The notes beneath the pieces were generated by a model. That model was not told the DNA's origin and did no database searches. It saw only the letters and a program-made list of their open reading frames with translations. Source: Globodera rostochiensis (lineage: Eukaryota > Nematoda > Chromadorea > Rhabditida > Heteroderidae). Taken from it: 64,000 nt of DNA. The DNA is taken from the NCBI GenBank assembly GCA_018350325.1, contig JAEVLN010000040.1:310001-374000 (forward strand). The letters run 5' to 3'. Below are positions 21,601-29,295 of the stretch, piece by piece (position 1 is the first letter of the stretch; the number at the start of each line of letters is the position of its first letter). A program made the position numbers and the translations under genes.

Positions 21601-23184
21601 CCATGAGAAAGAGCCAAGTAACCACATGCGTGGGGTTAGGTCAATCTGATTGTCAGTGAGATATAGCTCATCCTTTTGATTTAGCGAACCCAAATAACAC
21701 TTTTTGAGGCTGATCATAAGTGTGCATTCTTCGAGTGGGACTTTGAGGTGTTCTGTATCATGAAATTTCTCAACGGGGACTCCAGTTAGGGATGTGTATT
21801 TGGAGATCTTTTTCCTTACTATTCGACATGCCCACGCCTCAGTGCTGTATTCGAGAAAATTGGGAGTATAAATTCGCCTTCGCTGGGGAACAGGAACATG
21901 AGTATGTCCGAACGCAGAGAGTGGACATCCACGAAATCTAGGAAGTTCCCAGGTGGCTCCTTGAAGTTTGGTCTGACAGATCAGTGGATGTTCGGGAATG
22001 TGTGAATGCAATGCGTCAATGTTTATTGCAAAAAGCATAAGAAAGGTTAGAGACAACATTAGAATGCGACTTAATTGGGGACCGATGCTAGTGGATCCCC
22101 AATTTGAAATTTTTATGGGGGATGGTGGGGAAACGTCATCACATTCTTCCGATTCGACCAATTCAAATTTTGATGACTGGTCAGGGGTTTCGGGTATGAG
22201 AGCGTTGCATGAATTATTTTGGTTACCCGCTGGTGAGAAATGAGATGGCGCGGGTGACTCTGTGATTTTCATCCTCTGGATAAGTTGTTCCGCCAATGCG
22301 CCAACGTCTACACCCAAATTTTGTGAAGAACTGCTTTGACCAGTTTCATTGATCTGGTGTGGATAACATGGCTGAACCATATTCACGGGCGCATAGTAGG
22401 GGGCTCGACCGACCGGGTATGAATTAGGGGCGCCTGCTCCCTGGAAACCCGCTCGTCTGTCCCGACAGTCATATGCTCGGTGTCCTAACCGACCACAATG
22501 AAAGCATTTTGGTCGACCGCTCCAATTGCGGTCGTTCACATTTCGGTTATCCCTGGGGCGAAATCTGTCTCTTCGCTGGTCCATCATATTGTTTCTCCAT
22601 GGCTGGACCCGATTACTCCCACTCGGTCCTCCTCCGAAGTTACCGTGATTGGGAATACCTTGATTCCCGCCTCTCGACATTTCAAACCTAACCTGACGGT
22701 TATTCACAGTATTGGGATTTCTGAATGTTTGAAAGTTTGGAGATTGCCAAGAGTTCACGTTGGGCGAGGGTAATCGATTGATCACAGGCTTGGGTTGGCT
22801 AAGAGATGCGGGACTCAGAGCTTGAACAGCAAATTTAAGTGGGTCTGAGACATTGTTTTCGTTGGTGTTGCTTAACAGAAGCTCTAGCTCCTGGGCTTGT
22901 GAAAAGACTGCTTCAAAATCTTGGTTTTTGGTGACTCCAGTTAGTCTGGTTAGGAATGCTAAGTTGGGTTTGACCCTTTCTAAGAATTCATCTCTAAGTC
23001 TGGACTGGATTAGAGCCTCACTCTGACCGGCACAGACGGTCGAGACCAAAGGCGAAAGCCTGGCCATAAACTCGCGAACAGTTTCAGATTCGCGTTGCCT
23101 ACAGGTCATGAGCGCGCGTTTGGTCATTTCCTTTCGCTGAGGGGAGTCTAACTTTTCTCGAATGGCATCTAGTGCATTCTCCAC
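15607..23184 (-). CDS. Gag-Env-like-Pro-Pol polyprotein of LTR element
   Basis: 2525 codons, uninterrupted. Gag C-terminal region with a CCHC knuckle (CFHCGRLGHRAYDC, about 226-239). An envelope-like glycoprotein (about 372-935): hydrophobic signal-like stretch, N-glycosylation sites, a furin-type RRKR near 648 and a transmembrane segment near 900-928. Two protease-like domains: a degenerate one with LVDSAS near 1047 and GANLIDRFG, and a canonical one with LIDTGAS near 1255 and IGCDVL. RT has LDFRRLN and YVDD (near 1690). RNase H has FTDAS (near 1838). Integrase has an HHCC finger (about 2085-2125) and the D, D, E residues in GLDLAG, SDNATG and ATERTF. No chromodomain is seen. The start given is the first ATG of the open frame; the true Gag start is in the upstream ORF, one frame away. 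Products act in particles and, after cleavage, in reverse transcription and integration; an envelope would act at membranes. Confidence 0.9.
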   Translation of the reverse strand: MENALDAIREKLDSPQRKEMTKRALMTCRQRESETVREFMARLSPLVSTVCAGQSEALIQSRLRDEFLERVKPNLAFLTRLTGVTKNQDFEAVFSQAQELELLLSNTNENNVSDPLKFAVQALSPASLSQPKPVINRLPSPNVNSWQSPNFQTFRNPNTVNNRQVRFEMSRGGNQGIPNHGNFGGGPSGSNRVQPWRNNMMDQRRDRFRPRDNRNVNDRNWSGRPKCFHCGRLGHRAYDCRDRRAGFQGAGAPNSYPVGRAPYYAPVNMVQPCYPHQINETGQSSSSQNLGVDVGALAEQLIQRMKITESPAPSHFSPAGNQNNSCNALIPETPDQSSKFELVESEECDDVSPPSPIKISNWGSTSIGPQLSRILMLSLTFLMLFAINIDALHSHIPEHPLICQTKLQGATWELPRFRGCPLSAFGHTHVPVPQRRRIYTPNFLEYSTEAWACRIVRKKISKYTSLTGVPVEKFHDTEHLKVPLEECTLMISLKKCYLGSLNQKDELYLTDNQIDLTPRMWLLGSFSWAESSSENCYLFKTLVNSRFGDKIVHSPLGQLEDCPYGRGSCTMSDKTQLIWEPESGKNCEYRLFGSYNGHLLNNTWLADEIQLALTDPPGRPTVLNCNGTLRVTEQKLAYQISKNGRQARRKRSTSGFVTSSQLASELTYLDAEIAETMAYAFKHAAAATCDLMEESHRWAETALLIDPTTLARMIFKKTQIVAKRAGASLLKIWPCIQLNAKDYRFVPTSSETECYELIPLAFKVHGGENAAFLNPQSIDIVPFSRKVSCSDSRKITLQLNGEILEVDQVTAKISKVTVLRDDNFRWTPSPISQIPTHAFHHLVMMNVTDFNFHAFVTNMIKTSDITYQIHQRDTKLSSSFSSGWERTKDELEKEIFGDWSTIWKVSISIIAIISLTDILIRFGLLALEIYAGDGRLGRLLVGNPGTALAQTVLQQSMPSNPIPNPVAQIVQSWERVPSIRYVPVNRLPPTASEMNSHKRDRKANNECESVFMLRLARDHANLDNSEFVPAHLDLPIILIKVNGVEFRALVDSASETSVATERILSLSRIPETDRTPVKTRLRSFGTSPKEAEASGKDPVGKTMAWAHFAREGNNLGKAPLIFMDDGFFEKEDFEIIIGANLIDRFGGVTIVPSTRRVVFGKFKSGDPAEDPFLHLLEWISYPHFDQSKNKGPRRREPVSSRLIWRNKKGAPNEKSKEHPGGHQINMISATALGSISPNCSIIEARINSTPIQCLIDTGASISIAPKSMARKWNCSSYPTSVKVISASGHTIILEEKGTVTFSLGNTEIEVTVHFVDDSKFKTQDYKALIGCDVLEKLPPLTFDYRNKRFQIGDYITSLGSHKPGKELMNNLRIEAKNSFVIPPNLGIIVKAQIDSSILPENPICIHTLDDKLLEENFGLIPVISAPCKGTVEMFLMNPTEKPVQIYKGKHLAYAGEIKQISNGIFSEDREEIVMAITDKDGILIDPQFEIDFSKSSVTGQNLEKLKELCAEFQDVFSRSQYDLGSFTEGEHNIITTTEDPVSARPRRTPYRYREELQKHIDQLLKSGVMVESDTPWVTPFVIVQKKDGGIRPCLDFRRLNEVTVPDHYPLPRMDAIMERVANCHFYTSLDLSSGYLQIKLSSEASRKCGVITEDRVYQMTHMPFGLKNATAAFSRAMARVLTGLNDDVIAYVDDILIFTKSPKFEEHISALRKVFERFRQFNLKLSPKKCIFATSQMNFLGHILDSTGYRPSLSRIEIIKNLPEPLNVKEIKRVVGMASFYRRHIPNFSTIVEPLTRLTRKNTNFRWEEEQKSAFHQIKELLSQEPSLTFPDYSKPFHIFTDASLVGQAGILMQKNETGTFSAVSYCSRTLSASERKWPPVQVELGAIIYALREFRPYIFMSDVELHTDHKPLAYLLKKAEAHPNLARWLIELQGYQIKIVHIAGKQNSLADALSRVQENVPIKEVENLDELEDIAEFPICLSLSIEQRIIFDPFINNLILRAKDGHTYHVDMKKEQRDDPQASKLIKFLETGEFPVEMDSRDKETLTVNAKNLALDSGILYFKYSDLPPKIYIPISLRSLVFDAFHCSPLGGGHMDLKKTLKKCRKYYWPLQYSDILTWYKQCITCQLRHSPTPAYRAEMQMVPANTLFARVGLDLAGPFPVTNRGNKYILNIIGWFCKYVISVPLPDAKSQTIAKAFLVNCYLKFGGCTELVSDNATGFSSEFFRDFCALLYINKKYAVPYWSQGNAATERTFRTFNNILAKYITKEQPDFDEFLEYANFCYNTSVHSSTQESPYFLVFGRDPIFCVDQILNPKIRDPIAFTDETEFKQKLVTSLRRAWKSASEVHADAQERMKIQYDKTVRSPALTIGDRVLMKNYAGKIGTSKKFHMPWRGIFRIIELDGIYATITSCNSPQSNPRRVHVNQLKKCIENLGPACTRPSLDPEEKAALCDASAEEISDIPGHSHPNLPSEMSPDQSDNELEESGKDIPAPSQNKEIIPQRYELRSRAKLTKPTRYVHNSPKP
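20385..22085 (-). other. Envelope-like glycoprotein segment within the polyprotein
   Basis: About 565 residues between the Gag zinc knuckle and the first protease-like domain. It has a signal-like hydrophobic run (MLSLTFLMLFAI), about 270 residues of cysteine-containing ectodomain, a furin-type site (RRKR), a second ectodomain part, and a membrane anchor (WKVSISIIAIISL and on) with a short basic-containing tail. The cysteine content is low for a phlebovirus-type Gc protein. The pattern after the cleavage site recalls glycoproteins of the chuvirus type, but this is weak. It is described only, as an old copy in a genome. Confidence 0.7.
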
Positions 23185-23224
23185 GCTGTCTTTTTTGTTA
23201 TTGGGCAGTTTGTCGAAAATTTTC

Positions 23225-23788
23225 CTAATGGGACCCTCGAGAGAGAAATTTGAGTCTGCCTAGTTTTTCCTTTTCAGACCAGGTCGTTCCGGCATATTCT
23301 AAAAGATCTCGAAATTTCTGAGCCCAATTATCAAAAGCGGTAAGGTTCTCATCCCTACAGGCTGGTAATTGGCTGGCAAAAGGGTCTACGGTAGTGAGAA
23401 CATTAACACTAAGGCATTCGTCAGTTTCCTGTTGTGCGGTTACAACAGTGGCATTTCTATTCCCGGGAGTCCCAAAGTCTTCATTGTCAGACTCATCCCC
23501 ATCTTGGTTCTTCAAGTCTTCTACACTTTCGACCACCTGGTCAATGCGGATTGTAAGGGTTTCCATGTTTGTATTAATCTCATTTGCCATATCGTTTATG
23601 GCGTTAGTGTTTTGCACCACCCTCCTATTGATGCGCCTTAGGCTCCGATTTGCAATGTCCTCTAACCGGACTGTGCCCTGCTGAATTCTTTCCACCAATG
23701 CTATCGGTGCAGGAGTGTTTGGATTAGGACTTGGACTTGAGCATACTGCCCTATCTACTGCAGCTATGTTTATTTCGGATTCATCCAT
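23225..23788 (-). CDS. Gag N-terminal ORF of LTR element, frameshifted from the rest
   Basis: 187 codons from an ATG. It starts with an acidic, low-complexity head, then has a coiled-coil-like region (INDMANEINTNMETL) and a capsid-like start (FDNWAQKFRDLLEYAGTTW). The frame ends at a TAG about 40 bases before the next ORF's first ATG. The protein sense continues in the other frame across a short CT-rich stretch at about 23,236-23,245. Either an indel (sequence error or decay) or a programmed frameshift explains this. The N-terminal half of capsid is therefore here and the rest is in the long ORF. Confidence 0.7.
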   Translation of the reverse strand: MDESEINIAAVDRAVCSSPSPNPNTPAPIALVERIQQGTVRLEDIANRSLRRINRRVVQNTNAINDMANEINTNMETLTIRIDQVVESVEDLKNQDGDESDNEDFGTPGNRNATVVTAQQETDECLSVNVLTTVDPFASQLPACRDENLTAFDNWAQKFRDLLEYAGTTWSEKEKLGRLKFLSRGSH

Positions 23789-26700
23789 TTTCTTACTACC
23801 GGATGGCAGTTCAGACTTAGTCTAGTGTTTTGTTTTATGTCGCCTTAGTTTGGTTCTTTCTGTTAGTCTTACGACTACTCAGGTTCCGTTTCGGTTTAGT
23901 GATAGCTTAGACTGGGTTTGGAGATTGATGAGATGGGCAGGAAATAAAAGCTTGCGCCAATAAATAACTTGTTGATCGCCTGTGAATGAACTCAAGTTAA
24001 AGTGGGTAAGTTTTGATTGGAAGACGCGAGCAAATAAAAGGATGATTTTTTGTTGAGCGCTTAAACGTTTTGTGTTGCGAAGAGAATGAAATGGGAGCTA
24101 TGGGAGGGGAGAACGAGGTGGGGGAAATACATTAGCTTCCCACCAGTGGCGGCAGATAGGATCTTCCCAGGTATCCATTAGCGTCGCAATGTACAAATGG
24201 ATGTTGTAATATAGAGGGAGGGAGGGGACACAGCAGTAACTGGCTGAGAAAAATTTAAAACACCAAAGGTGAAAGTTCGGTAAGTACCGTAGTATAGTGG
24301 ACAAGTGCGCGAACTTTTGGACCGAATTTCAAATACAATAGCGCTGCCAATTTGGTCAGTTACCCCCTGTTTTCATTTCTATCATTATGGGGCTCTCATT
24401 CCACCCCAAAAGGTGCCCACCAGAACTGCACTGTCGACACTCTACACCACACGCCACGCATCGGTTCACGGATTCAATTCGCTCCATACTTGGCCTAAAA
24501 TAAAATTTAATAATGGGTTACGTACATTTTAGGTGACTTGAGATGGTTTCTGACTTTCCGGGGAAGAGTACTCACGATTTTTGTGCTGTGTCTAATCGGT
24601 CAGACAATTTTCTTATCAGCTTTAAAATGATTGATTTGTCTCAAACTTGTCTAAAATTTATTTTATTTGGATTTAGTCCAAAATTTGGGTTGTCCTATGC
24701 ATTTGCATCATCGAGGGGATAGGAGCGAAATTTGCAATGTCATCATAAATTTTGTGAGTGGTGATGGGTATGCAAAACGGCAGAAATGCGTTGTGTTGGT
24801 GGGGGGGGGAAGGAGTTAGGAACGCCAAACATTTCCTTCGTCTTCACTAAAGACGCGGATCACCAACGAAATAGTGTGGGCGATTTGACAGAGAGTCATA
24901 CTCTACGAGGCATATTGCCCAATGGCCATCTCTTCTCTCCGTAAACCACTGCGATGAGTTTTGTTCCTCCAGTGACCAACAACAGCGTTCCTAATGGCGA
25001 CATTTTGGACAAACGATGAAGGGTGGGGGGGGGAAGAAGAGAAGAACGGAATATGAATGGGTAGAGGGCCATTAGTGATTGTTTAGAAATGAGTTCAGAA
25101 TTTTGTTTGTTGTGAGTAATTTTTCGAAAAATTTCTGAGAAGAGAAAAAAAATTGTTTTGTGCACTTATTTGATGGCATTTCTTTGCCTCTGACAAGGCT
25201 TCGAAGCCCCTTTTCGGTGTGACCAGATGAATAGAGTGCTTTACTTTTAGAGATGGGGTTGCTAAACTAGTCTAGCACTAAGATTTTATGTTTTGGGTTA
25301 CACACATATCAACCAAAAAGCAGAAAACATGTCCCTTTTTTTCATTGAAAGTTTGGCTAATTCCGAACCTGAAAATGGCTATCCTCTTAATCCTGAGATG
25401 GCGCACGTCGTCAGCCCACGTCATGGCGCGCATTGGTTCTTGCACTTGAGCCCTTGGTTCTTGTACTTGAGCTGCCCTTTTTGCCTGCCTTCATTAATGA
25501 AAAAAAAAGCAAAAGAACTCTATTAGGTTACACTGATTTCACCATTTTCTTCCTCTTTTTCGGAAAACTTCTGTGTGCGAACAATAAAAATAATTTTATT
25601 AGCCCAAACAGGCCTTCTTTTCGCATAAATGAAATAACTGAGAGTACGATTGATTTGATAGAAGAAGCCGTCGTGAGTTAAGTAAAAAAAAAATTTGTTT
25701 TTGTTGTTTTTTTTTTTTGTTTCTTTTTTTTTGAACCATGTTTTGGCCGCACTGAACCTCCTCTCGGCTTCTTACTCAGATTAACTGAAACCTCTTGGCT
25801 AAGTTCGGGGAGTATAGAGTATTTGTTAGGGTTACGTGACAGGGGGCCTTGAGGTCGCCGGGGAAATTCACAGCACGTCAAAACACCAAAAATTTGGGAT
25901 GCCCAAAGTTTTATTTATTCTTTTGTCTTTATTTATTTTATTTTTTATCTCTTTTTTTTCTTTCTTATCTTTCTTTTTTTTTTTTTAATATTACTAGGCC
26001 ATTGATCAGATTAGCATATAGAGTGATTGGAATAAGTAGATGGAGCGAAAAGAAAGTCCGTTTGGGAGAACTCCAAAATTTTCTCTCACCAAAAACCGAA
26101 TAATTTCTGGCGTATTATTTGATTTTTCGAAGGCACAATGCCAAAACTATTTTTGTGCTATAATTCGTCTAATTTGAATTTCGCTTTTGCCAAGTTTAGC
26201 GAGGTGCGTATTTCAAAGTCCTCTTACGAGGTTCAAGTGATAAGCATGACTTGTCCGACTTTTCAGCTTCTCTAAAGATGATTCGGTGAAATTTGGCCTT
26301 TCCCCGTGATTCTAATAATTTGCTTTGCCCACATAGTTATTCTCCGTACTCCATTTTCCCGTGCATTTTCTTACACTTGCTTGCCTTTTTTCGGCTTTCC
26401 TCCACCTTTTGTGGGCTTTCAGTCTTTGCTGCTTTTGGAGTCACTTATGGAGTCGAATTTCAGCTCTTTTATTGGCCGATCAATCCCTTCCTTAATGGGG
26501 CTTCTTTCTTCACTCTGATTTTATCATCATCTCTTTTCGGTTTAATGGGGCTTTTCTCTTTACTCTGATTTTGTCATTTCTCTTTTCGGTTTAATGGGGC
26601 TTTTCTCTTTACTCTGATTTTGTCATTTCTCTTTTCGGCTTAATGGGGCTTTTCTCTTTACTCTGATTTTGTCATTTCTCTTTTCGGCGGCCGCCTTTTC

Positions 26701-26820
26701 TTTACTCCTGATGGAGTTTCTTTTTCCTCATGCATGGAATTAAAATTTACTTACCACGTGCACGTGGAGGTTCTTACCCAGCATTGCCTTCGGCGTCCAT
26801 TTTTGAACCAAGTAGTTCAA
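23789..26820 (-). other. Long 5' leader of the LTR element
   Basis: 3.0 kb between PBS and gag without a convincing coding ORF on either strand. Contents include poly(G) and poly(T) tracts and a tandem repeat at 26494-26692. Leaders this long suggest packaging or translation-control elements or a lost gene; nothing specific can be assigned. Confidence 0.6.
26494..26692. repeat. Tandem repeat of about 49 bp in the leader
   Basis: Four copies of AATGGGGCTTTTCTCTTTAC followed by a TCTGATTTTGTCATTTCTC-type segment. The first copy is divergent; copies 2-4 are almost identical. Confidence 0.85.
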
Positions 26821-26838
26821 AACCATCCGGTGCTACCA
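26821..26838 (-). promoter_or_regulatory. Primer-binding site (initiator tRNA-Met-like)
   Basis: TGGTAGCACCGGATGGTT starts one base after the CA end of the 5' LTR on the minus strand. It begins with TGG, as required to pair with a tRNA CCA end. It resembles the complement of the eukaryotic initiator tRNA-Met 3' end with about two mismatches in the acceptor stem. Confidence 0.7.
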
Positions 26839-26839
26839 G

Positions 26840-27185
26840 TGAAGCGGGAGGGCCCTTCCCGGGATCGGGGCGCACGAAATATTAACCATACATTTATTGT
26901 CTCATCTCAAACCTCAAACTTGGGTAATTAAACCCATAGTCATTTCATGACGATTACATGATGGAATGGGATTGGAGTGGAGAGAACATTTGAGTGGGGA
27001 TAAGCATAAAGTCACACGGGGAAGGGGTGAGTTCATCAATCACATCGCCGGCGGTGAATGAGTGAATGACAAAGTGAACGGAGTTGATCGGTGGGGACGG
27101 AGGCGGACCTTTCCCGGGATGGGAAATTTGCCGGAAGCGGGAAGGACCAATTAAATGCTTTGAACAATTCATACTGTGCCTTACA
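26840..27185 (-). repeat. 5' LTR
   Basis: 346 bases, TG...CA ends, collinear with 11491-11825. The main differences are an extra 7 bases next to SL1 and a changed block just upstream of it. SL1 starts about 251 bases into the LTR, leaving about 73 bases that include an AATAAA, so SL1 lies near where R would begin. Confidence 0.9.
26913..26934 (-). promoter_or_regulatory. SL1 spliced-leader sequence inside the 5' LTR
   Basis: Full 22-base match to SL1 on the element sense strand, followed by a repeat of its last seven bases (GTTTGAG) and then ATGAGAC. The 3' LTR lacks the extra seven bases. Confidence 0.85.
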
Positions 27186-27250
27186 GTATAGAACCCTCGA
27201 CCCCAAAGTAGCATCACCCTAAAAGTTTAACCACTAGGCCATGTTCAAAC
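27186..27250 (-). other. tRNA-like or SINE-like fragment abutting the 5' LTR
   Basis: On the minus strand TGGCCTAGTGGTTAAAC resembles a pol III A box, and GAGGGTTCTATAC, about 30 bases on, resembles a B box that is cut by the LTR start. It may be a tRNA-derived repeat. No cloverleaf could be drawn with confidence. Confidence 0.35.
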
Positions 27251-27294
27251 TTTACGTATATCTTTGAAACCAAAGAAAATCGTTTTAATAAATT

Positions 27295-27435
27295 TTCTTT
27301 CAGCAGTCCGTATCCGGATATATCCGAAAAACCATATCCGTTATCATTTCGAATCCGGATATATCCGAAAAATCATATCCGTTATCCGTCCATATCCGGA
27401 TTTATCCGCGGATATCCGGATATCCGTGAGCACGC
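27295..27435. repeat. ATATCCGGATAT-rich repeat
   Basis: Repeated ATCCGGATATATCCGAAAA and ATATCCGTTATCC motifs, partly palindromic, in irregular tandem. Confidence 0.7.
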
Positions 27436-28084
27436 CTGCAATATTCTACTATTTGTTTTTGTGAGATTTCTTTTCTGCCCAAATATGTAGGTTGAAATTG
27501 TCAGAAACATGCGCTGAATGGCTTCTTCATCGTCTACGTCTCTGTCGTCGTTGCTGCTCCGTTCTCTCTTCTCGACTTAAAATATCAGCTAATTGTAATG
27601 TGAAGAGAAGCCGGGAAGAATTGTTCACTTTTCGAATCTTTGTTTTTGTGTCAAAAAGTTCGCAAGACCACCGCCCTTCCTCGGCAAAAATTTAAAATTG
27701 AAATTATCTTCGAAAAACTGCCAATTTTCTCGAAAGTCGAAAATCAAAAGGGAAAAGTCGAAATTCGATACAGCGCTGGCCCGAACCCGGCTTCACAGAG
27801 CCATAACTTTGATTTGGGTCAACATTTTGCTGGCCAGCCTCAGTCTATCTTCTACATATATCGGGGATCGCTCCCACCTCAAAAAAACATTTTAGATTTT
27901 TAAATACGAGGGATTTTCAAGTACTGTACTTGCCATTCAAGTACGTATGGGAGCCCTGGAAATAAACATGTTTATTTCGAACGAATCAACCAATGGAGGG
28001 CACCACCAGGTACTCAGGATAAGAAAAACGATTTATTTTAATTAAAGTCCTTTTAATTGCCAATGTTTATAAAACATTTTTGGT
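27436..28084. other. Intergenic, nothing recognised
   Basis: Short ORFs only, without splice-site support or recognisable protein signal. Confidence 0.4.
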
Positions 28085-28650
28085 CAGCTTTCATTGATTT
28101 GGATCGATCTGAACAAGTGCGTCTTTTGCGTGCCAAAATTGCTCAATTCGAATGCCAACAGATTAAGTACGGCAAAACGCTTTAACAAATGCGGGAATAG
28201 GAAAGATTTGAGAAATTCGAGCTCGAAAATGTGAATATATTTTCTAACAAAAACATTTCATTTTTTTCTTGCCATTGTTTAGAAGGCACTCCGCGCTGAG
28301 TTGGCACATCAGAAACTGCTAATTGCTTACATGACTCTGTAGACAAAGATGGAGGAGTATCAGAACAAACAGCACCAGACCATCGACGAGTTGACAGAAA
28401 AACTTATGGGTAAGCTTGTAGAAATTTAAAAAATCCATTTTTAACCTTAATTGGAATGAGCTGCTGCTGATTTACTGTCTTTTTGCCTCAAAATAATTCA
28501 TTTATTTCACTTTTTCAGTTTCCATTGATCAGCTTTCGTTGAAGCATCAACAACAGGAGAAAAAAATTGACCAAAAAGCACTGAGTGTAACGATTGATCA
28601 AGTGGGCTTAAAGGGTTCGGCTGATATTAATGCCGTGTTTTATATTTAGC
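28085..28650 (+). pseudogene. Decayed coiled-coil gene fragment (right copy)
   Basis: Three exon-like segments with acceptors. After GGTCAG comes FIDLDRSEQVRLLRAKIAQF, which soon meets stops. After TTTAG comes KALRAELAHQKLLIAYMTL with an in-frame TAG, continuing TKMEEYQNKQHQTIDELTEK up to a GTAAGC donor. After TTTTTCAG comes a third coil (VSIDQLSLKHQQQEKKIDQK). It is paralogous to 10,850-11,215. The stops indicate a pseudogene. Confidence 0.55.
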
Positions 28651-29139
28651 TTTGTTTCCATCGGACTTGGGGCCAAACAAATGACTGTTGCGAAAAAGTT
28701 CAAAAATATCGATTTTTTAAGTTTTTGGCCATTTTGATTTATTGGCATTATTTAATTGTTTGTTTTTGCAGACTCAATTGTTTGACCAAATTGTTTCCAC
28801 GCGTTATGTTGTTTCATTTTGGGGCTCATTTTGGATAAAAATCCCTGAGGGTTGGAAAAAATTTTCTGCAAAAAACCGTCAAAAGGGGTGAATAGCCCAC
28901 TAAATTCTCTACAGTCACCCTTTGACTCTAAGCTCTCCGACTTTCGCCGAAGAGTTAGGCTTGGGATGAAAAATTTTTGTCGGTCTCGGTCTCGGGGCCT
29001 AAGCTTTCTTGCCACAGAGCAGGAACAGGTCGAAATGCTGATTTTTTTGAACCGCAATCTCCCAATATTCAATTATAAATATAAGAAAGCCAAATTTCCA
29101 AGATAAACGATTTTTTGTTGAAAATTAATTATAAAAAAT

Positions 29140-29295
29140 TTTGGTACCGAATACCGAAAAAGTACCGACAATTTGTTTGGTACTTTTCGGTACCGGTACT
29201 TTACCGAAAAGTACCGACCGAACCTTTTTGGACTTTTTCGGTACTTTTCGGTACCGGTACTTTTTCGGTACTTTACCGAAAAGTACCGACCGACC
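29140..29295. repeat. Palindromic GGTACTTTTCGGTACC repeat cluster
   Basis: Several overlapping copies of CGGTACTTTTCGGTACCGG and AAAGTACCGACCG in both orientations, giving multiple possible hairpins in about 150 bases. Confidence 0.7.

Larger units (their letters stand above)
11491..27185 (-). mobile_element. Ty3/gypsy-like LTR retroelement with env-like and helicase genes, 15.7 kb
   Basis: Direct LTRs (11491-11825 and 26840-27185) with TG...CA ends bound the element. A PBS adjoins the 5' LTR and a polypurine tract adjoins the 3' LTR, both on the minus strand. In element order: 3-kb leader, gag ORF, a 2525-codon ORF (Gag C-terminal part, envelope-like protein, two protease-like domains, RT, RNase H, integrase), and a 1179-codon SF1 helicase ORF. 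The RT carries YVDD and the integrase follows RNase H, as in Ty3/gypsy. The LTRs differ at roughly 20 positions plus small indels by eye, so this is not a very recent insertion, yet both long ORFs are open. No target-site duplication is visible, which suggests recombination between copies or later change. A helicase gene inside an LTR element is unusual. Confidence 0.85.

Noticed and set aside
27186..27250. Functional tRNA gene
   Set aside because: The B box is cut by the LTR and no acceptor stem or anticodon arm can be drawn.
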